64,000 nucleotides of DNA from Macrocystis pyrifera. Lineage: Eukaryota; Sar; Phaeophyceae; Laminariales; Laminariaceae. Location: NCBI GenBank assembly GCA_031763025.1, contig JASSKH010000026.1:9536408-9600407 (forward strand), written 5' to 3'. Made by a program: the position numbers and the translations under genes. Shown in pieces: positions 61,901-64,000 of this stretch. The notes under the pieces were generated by a model. The model did not search any database, was not told where the DNA came from, and worked only from the letters and a program-made list of their open reading frames with translations. How positions within the stretch are numbered: position 1 is the first letter of the stretch; every line of letters starts with the position of its first letter.

Positions 61901-64000
61901 TCACCCGCCCAGATACGCCCAATCGGACACCCACTACCTCCTCTACGTCTACGACCGCCTCCGCGCCGACCTCGAGCGCGCCGGCGGAGACGTTGCCGTC
62001 AAGGCCGTCCTTGACGCGTCGCGAGAGATATGCCTCCGACGATACGAGAAGATGGTGTTCAATGAGAAGGGCTGGGTGGCGGTGCTGAAGAGGGGGACAG
62101 GGAGGGAGGAGGCGGAGGAGCTCGGCGACTTGCCCAAGAGGGTGTTGTCTGCTTTGTGGGAGTGGAGGTGGGTGGGAGTTGGCGTTGTTGGGGTTGGCGT
62201 TGGGGGGGGGGGGGGTGATCCCAGGGTTAGGGTAAGGAGGCGTGCTACGATAGGGGTAGCACTTTTTTGCCTTCCAGGGGAAATATTTTTGACCAGCCAG
62301 GCTCCTTAACCCAATATCGTTGGAATGCCGCGAGTGTTTTTCAACATTATTGTTCTTGAGATACCTACTGTTCGTCGAATTTGCCCTTTTAGCTCTTCTC
62401 ATCATCAGGTGTTAGTCTAGTGCAGGTATTGAACTTGTAGAGCTCCTTAGGTGAGGAGCCTCTGAAAAATCAGGAGCTTCCCGTACCCTAGCAGGCTTCT
62501 TTGAGGAGGGGGGCGAGGGGGCAAGGGGGGGCGGGGTGTACTCGATAGGAGAGATGTGCTCGATCTCATACATGGCCGTAGTCGTATGACCATAGACCCT
62601 TGCATCCCTACAATGCCGGGACGGAGCATGTCGGGCTTTCACCGACCAGGCAGACATTGCACCAAGAGCGAAGCGCCGTGAGGTGTCCGGCGAGTCGCAT
62701 GAAGGGTGAGCTGCATCCTACTAAGAACCGCTTGTGAGGCGGACTTGTATATGGATGACAGCTTCAATGCGCTAATTTAATTTGGGGAGGAGGGGGGGGG
62801 TACTCATTCTCATGCATGGCCGTAGTCGTATGGGGGGGGGCAGCATAGAAAGTCGGCGAATTGCGGTGGAACGTGCTGTCCGGCTTGTGAGATTGGAGAT
62901 GCGTACGCGTAGTGCGGACGACTGGTGGTAGTGGAGGGGGGGTGAGGTAGGGTTGAGGTCGGGGTGGGTTCGGGGAGGGAGGGGAGGGGGGGGGTGGGGG
63001 ACTTGCCAAGGAGGGTGCTGTCCGCCTTGTAGGATTGGAGGTGCGCAATGGGGGGGCAGGGTGGGGCGGCAGGGGGGGGGGGGGGGGGGGGCGTACTCAT
63101 TTGTTGCTTGCCTTAGTCATTTGACCATTGACCACGCATCCCTTTCGAGACGGAGCACCGGGGGCGGCAGGAGGGGGTGGTCATTATCGCCTCAGCGCGT
63201 GAAGTGCCCGCAATTGTGGGTAGTGTCCACCCGGCTTGGGCGTGTCGTTACGCGTTGTACGTTGTATTTCCGCTATTCCCAGTGTTTTTTGTTTCTGTTT
63301 TTGTCTCGGAAGGAAAGCTAAACGACAGCCGTCGATACCATGTACTGTACTTGGTAGTATACCTGGTACCGGTATACGTTTTCAGTCACCTTCGACGACG
63401 TGGTCGAATCATCACGCTGCACGAGTATATCTCCCCCCCCTGTCGCCGTTATTTCGTGCGGGCAAGAAGAAGAAAAATTAAAGAACGCAAATAAATCGAC
63501 ATACCACTCCGCCCGGAAGTGTAAGAGCCCATCTTAACGGGGAACACTGAATTTCGTTCAATCAGATGCAAATTAAATTAGAAAAAAAAAAATCAAGTCA
63601 AACTGAAAGAACCGAAAGTCCTCGATAAGATGGGCCCTAAGGAACCGCGTTGTCCGGAAATGTTAGGACCGTGTTGATATTCACATTACCACTCGAACGA
63701 TTCTAAAATTTCCGGACATAGTGCTATCCACCTAACTATTGTTGAGAGTAACTACTGTACATGAATACCTTGACGGTTCTAACATTTCCGAATAGAGTTT
63801 TATCCAGCGAAATACGTATTGTTATTCGAATTTTCTCTCGTTTTTTTTTTGTTTCTTTTTTTCTTTTCGCGCTCCTCTCTCTACAGGGACCGCGTCGCCC
63901 GTGCTGAGGACGAGTCCCTGGGTTACGTGATGTCCATGTACGTGATGATCCGGGTGGCGAAGAGGTGTCCCACCACCCGCGACGAGCTGGAGGGGTGCGG
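49176..64000 (+). CDS. EXOSC10: Exosome exonuclease RRP6/EXOSC10 gene, 3' end outside window (11 exons seen)
   Basis: Exons: 49176-49349, 50476-50637, 51257-51340, 53895-54101, 56053-56205, 58676-58931, 59725-59854, 60223-60306, 61211-61341, 61913-62167, 63887-64000. About 580 codons are in the window of a family of 730-890 residues. Order of parts: N-terminal PMC2NT region ([16 protein letters not shown]), the linker [20 protein letters not shown] and [16 protein letters not shown], then the DEDD-Y exonuclease with [10 protein letters not shown] (first Asp, Glu), [20 protein letters not shown] (second Asp) and [16 protein letters not shown] (Tyr and Asp), then the HRDC domain ([16 protein letters not shown]). 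All catalytic residues are present. RRP6 trims and degrades nuclear RNA with the core exosome. One frame inconsistency lies in a G run of exon 6. Confidence 0.95.
49747..49857 (+). mobile_element. MITE-1 copy in RRP6 intron 1
   Basis: TATTACGGGGGACCATAG ... CTATGGTCCCCCGTAATAG; both ends perfect, TA on each side. Confidence 0.92.
50476..50637 (+). CDS. EXOSC10: RRP6 exon 2
   Basis: Acceptor GGTTCCAG, donor CAG|GTTCGG. Encodes [20 protein letters not shown] to NAADPECFQ (the FPEF corresponds to FPGF of human EXOSC10). Confidence 0.9.
51257..51340 (+). CDS. EXOSC10: RRP6 exon 3, GC donor
   Basis: Acceptor CGCCGCAG; donor CAG|GCAAGG, a GC-AG intron. Encodes [28 protein letters not shown], a PMC2NT helix. 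Confidence 0.82.
51665..51905. mobile_element. MITE-2 copy, near full length
   Basis: About 240 bp: ACACGCAAGATAAAACATCC at left, middle GAGCGATGCGTCTATGG, right end GGGGGGTGTTATCTTGCGTG, inverted with respect to the left end. Confidence 0.65.
52031..52322 (-). mobile_element. SINE-like repeat with tRNA-like head, copy 2
   Basis: On the minus strand: A-box region TGTAGTGGTTA (near 52305) and B-box GGGATTCGAATTCC (near 52262), body with GGAAAGAGCGAGAACGTGAG, GACGAGCAGTGGGAATGCTG and CACGGCTTGTCCAG. Position 33 of the anticodon loop is not T, so not a working tRNA. Confidence 0.65.
52558..52666 (+). mobile_element. MITE-1 copy
   Basis: CTATGGGGGTTCATAG ... CTATGGACCCCCGTAATA. Serves as the reference without TACCTGGTA for the 10.2-kb copy. 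Confidence 0.88.
53150..53725 (+). repeat. About 100-bp tandem repeat (5 units)
   Basis: Units contain GAAGTCCAG, AAGGCATGCCTTACTCACAG and AGTTGGCGTACTTCGC ... GTAGTAACTA. One unit is split by a MITE-1 insertion. In an RRP6 intron. Confidence 0.8.
53241..53365 (-). mobile_element. MITE-1 copy with proven TA target duplication
   Basis: Inserted in a tandem unit: CACAGCCC-TA-[TTACGG...CGTAA]-TA-GTTGGCG, against the empty unit at 53.55 kb CACAGCTC-TA-GTTGGCG. The element itself is 53243-53363. Confidence 0.95.
53895..54101 (+). CDS. EXOSC10: RRP6 exon 4
   Basis: Acceptor CCTTGCAG, donor CCG|GTGAGG. Encodes [20 protein letters not shown] to [20 protein letters not shown], matching human FREKIDNSNTPFLPKIFIKP. 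Confidence 0.93.
54593..54633. repeat. Family D partial copy
   Basis: CACTCTAATTCCAAGTAATT then TTCCCCCAAACGTGGATGCG. Confidence 0.55.
54999..55037. repeat. 39-base C run after short CCCACCCCTCTC units
   Basis: Preceded by four diverged units with CTCTTGTCGAACGCC / CTTATCGAACACCCCTA; similar units recur at 55.86-56.0 kb. Confidence 0.8.
55508..55536 (+). repeat. GAGCTCCTTAAGTGAGGAGCC palindrome copy
   Basis: Second copy of the small palindrome first seen at 7.88 kb, followed by TCAGAAAAAATAGG. Confidence 0.6.
56053..56205 (+). CDS. EXOSC10: RRP6 exon 5
   Basis: Acceptor CCCCTAG, donor CAG|GTGACG. Encodes [20 protein letters not shown] to [18 protein letters not shown], matching FAHPYQYELNHFTP. 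Confidence 0.92.
56445..56853 (+). pseudogene. Exon-like pair of unknown origin inside an RRP6 intron
   Basis: An open segment ([20 protein letters not shown] to [10 protein letters not shown]) ends at a GAG|GTATAC donor-like site at 56644; after TTTGTTTTAG it could continue [20 protein letters not shown] to a stop at 56853. RRP6 skips it by homology. The 5' end contains a 32-bp near repeat (GGCGCAGCTGTATCACCCCTG / GGCGCAGCTGCATCATCCCTG). Paralogue of 17.06-17.4 kb. Not recognised. Confidence 0.4.
57655..58215. repeat. CTG/CAAGCGCTGCTG-rich repeats
   Basis: Clusters of GCTGCTGCTG and of a GCAAGCGCTGCTGC unit of about 15 bp around a non-repetitive core (58000-58140). It yields Cys-, Ala- and Leu-rich frames that I do not regard as exons. 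Confidence 0.8.
58676..58931 (+). CDS. EXOSC10: RRP6 exon 6, first exonuclease motif; one-base inconsistency
   Basis: Begins [20 protein letters not shown] and ends [14 protein letters not shown], donor AG|GTGAAT. The two halves are in different frames: the length is 256, while 257 (or 254) is needed. The change falls in a G-rich run at about 58842-58887, next to an acidic SDSSSDEE stretch. A miscounted homopolymer is the simplest cause. Confidence 0.9.
58943..59050 (-). mobile_element. Family B 3' end with 29-base G run
   Basis: G run at 58951-58979, then CATGTACTGATGTTCATGCA, GGACCGTAGTCGTATGACC and CTCGCATCCCTACAATG. Just after the exon-6 donor. Confidence 0.75.
59725..59854 (+). CDS. EXOSC10: RRP6 exon 7
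   Basis: Acceptor TTGGCAG, donor AAG|GTGGGG. Encodes [26 protein letters not shown] to FTNPSIVK. Confidence 0.95.
60223..60306 (+). CDS. EXOSC10: RRP6 exon 8, second exonuclease motif
   Basis: Acceptor GACCAG, donor CAG|GTACGC, 28 codons: [28 protein letters not shown]. Holds the second catalytic Asp. Confidence 0.96.
60333..60555. mobile_element. MITE-2 copy
   Basis: ACACGGGTGATAGGATGAGG, CCCCCTCGGTCGAATTTCCA, CGCCGAGAGATGCATG, CGATGAAACCTTTCGAAGG, right end GGGGGGG...TTTTTACACGTGT. Confidence 0.6.
60820..61200. repeat. (CCTTGA)n hexamer repeats
   Basis: About 60 diverged CCTTGA/CTTGAC words, ending directly at the exon-9 acceptor TTTCCACAG. Confidence 0.9.
61211..61341 (+). CDS. EXOSC10: RRP6 exon 9
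   Basis: Encodes [20 protein letters not shown] to [12 protein letters not shown]; donor AA|GTGAGT, the two bases completing Lys with the next exon. Confidence 0.96.
61913..62167 (+). CDS. EXOSC10: RRP6 exon 10, third exonuclease motif
   Basis: Acceptor CGCCCAG, donor AG|GTGGGT. Encodes [31 protein letters not shown] and ends [10 protein letters not shown]-x3-D closes the DEDD-Y active site. Confidence 0.96.
62438..62466 (+). repeat. GAGCTCCTTAGGTGAGGAGCC palindrome copy
   Basis: Third copy of the small palindrome, followed by TCTGAAAAATCAGG as at 55.5 kb. Confidence 0.6.
62500..62838 (-). mobile_element. Family B element plus a second 3' end
   Basis: A copy at 62520-62785 (GTACTCGATAGGAGAGATGT, CATACATGGCCGTAG, AGCGCCGTGAGGTGTCCGGC, AAGAACCGCTTGTGAGGCGG) followed at 62787-62838 by another G run and TACTCATTCTCATGCATGGC. 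Confidence 0.8.
63068..63165 (-). mobile_element. LINE 3'-end fragment (family C)
   Basis: About 20 G, then CGTACTCATTTGTTGCTTGC and CATCCCTTTCGAGACGGAGC. Confidence 0.85.
63887..64000 (+). CDS. EXOSC10: RRP6 exon 11, HRDC start, cut by window
   Basis: Acceptor CTCTACAG. Encodes [38 protein letters not shown]; human EXOSC10 has RDKTARREDESYGYVLPNHM here. The exon runs past the window edge. Confidence 0.95.

Overview
The window is nuclear DNA of a eukaryotic alga with large, repeat-filled introns. Three protein genes could be assembled exon by exon from homology plus splice sites whose phases agree. (1) 8469-18708, plus strand: the 3' part of a RagA/Gtr1-type small GTPase. (2) 45589-27038, minus strand: a complete or nearly complete DUF1995 (LPA3-like) plastid protein of about 539 codons. 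(3) 49176 to the right edge, plus strand: the nuclear exosome 3'-5' exonuclease RRP6/EXOSC10, cut by the window end inside its HRDC domain. RagA and the DUF1995 gene converge; the DUF1995 gene and RRP6 diverge. Rag GTPases act in amino-acid signalling to TORC1, DUF1995 proteins in thylakoid or photosystem assembly, and RRP6 in RNA processing. I see no operon-like functional link between them.

Organism. Land plants and green algae are generally thought to lack Rag GTPases, while a DUF1995 protein implies a plastid. The DUF1995 first exon encodes an ER-type signal peptide followed by a basic, transit-peptide-like stretch. Together these suggest an alga with a secondary plastid, probably a brown alga or related stramenopile (inference). 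Introns are mostly GT-AG; two GC-AG introns are seen.

Layout. 1-8468: no recognisable exon, only dispersed repeats. 8469-18708: RagA exons, with a 28-bp satellite, GGGCT repeats, a decayed duplicate exon and several mobile elements in its introns. 18709-27037: intergenic, with CAG minisatellite, an 85-base C run, MITEs, and a tandem array copying the end of the DUF1995 last exon. 27038-45589: DUF1995 gene, whose introns hold LINE remnants, (CT)n, (ACCTAGTA)n, and a 4.5-kb tract almost without C on the plus strand. 45590-49175: intergenic, nothing recognised. 49176-64000: RRP6.

Repeats dominate. MITE-1 (13 copies, about 110 bp, TA target duplication shown by a filled/empty site pair), MITE-2 (about 8 copies, ends with a small palindrome), a LINE whose truncated copies and a related short family all end in GAGTAC followed by poly(C), a tRNA-headed SINE-like repeat (2 copies), a 55-bp element (family D), and a GATC-rich family (F). 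Most unusual is a 9-base palindrome-like word, TACCWGGTA, present about 27 times where about 0.5 is expected; comparison of repeat copies shows it as a small insertion. With TATTAATA, which equals TA + TT + AA + TA from MITE-1 ends, it looks like a class of transposon excision scars.
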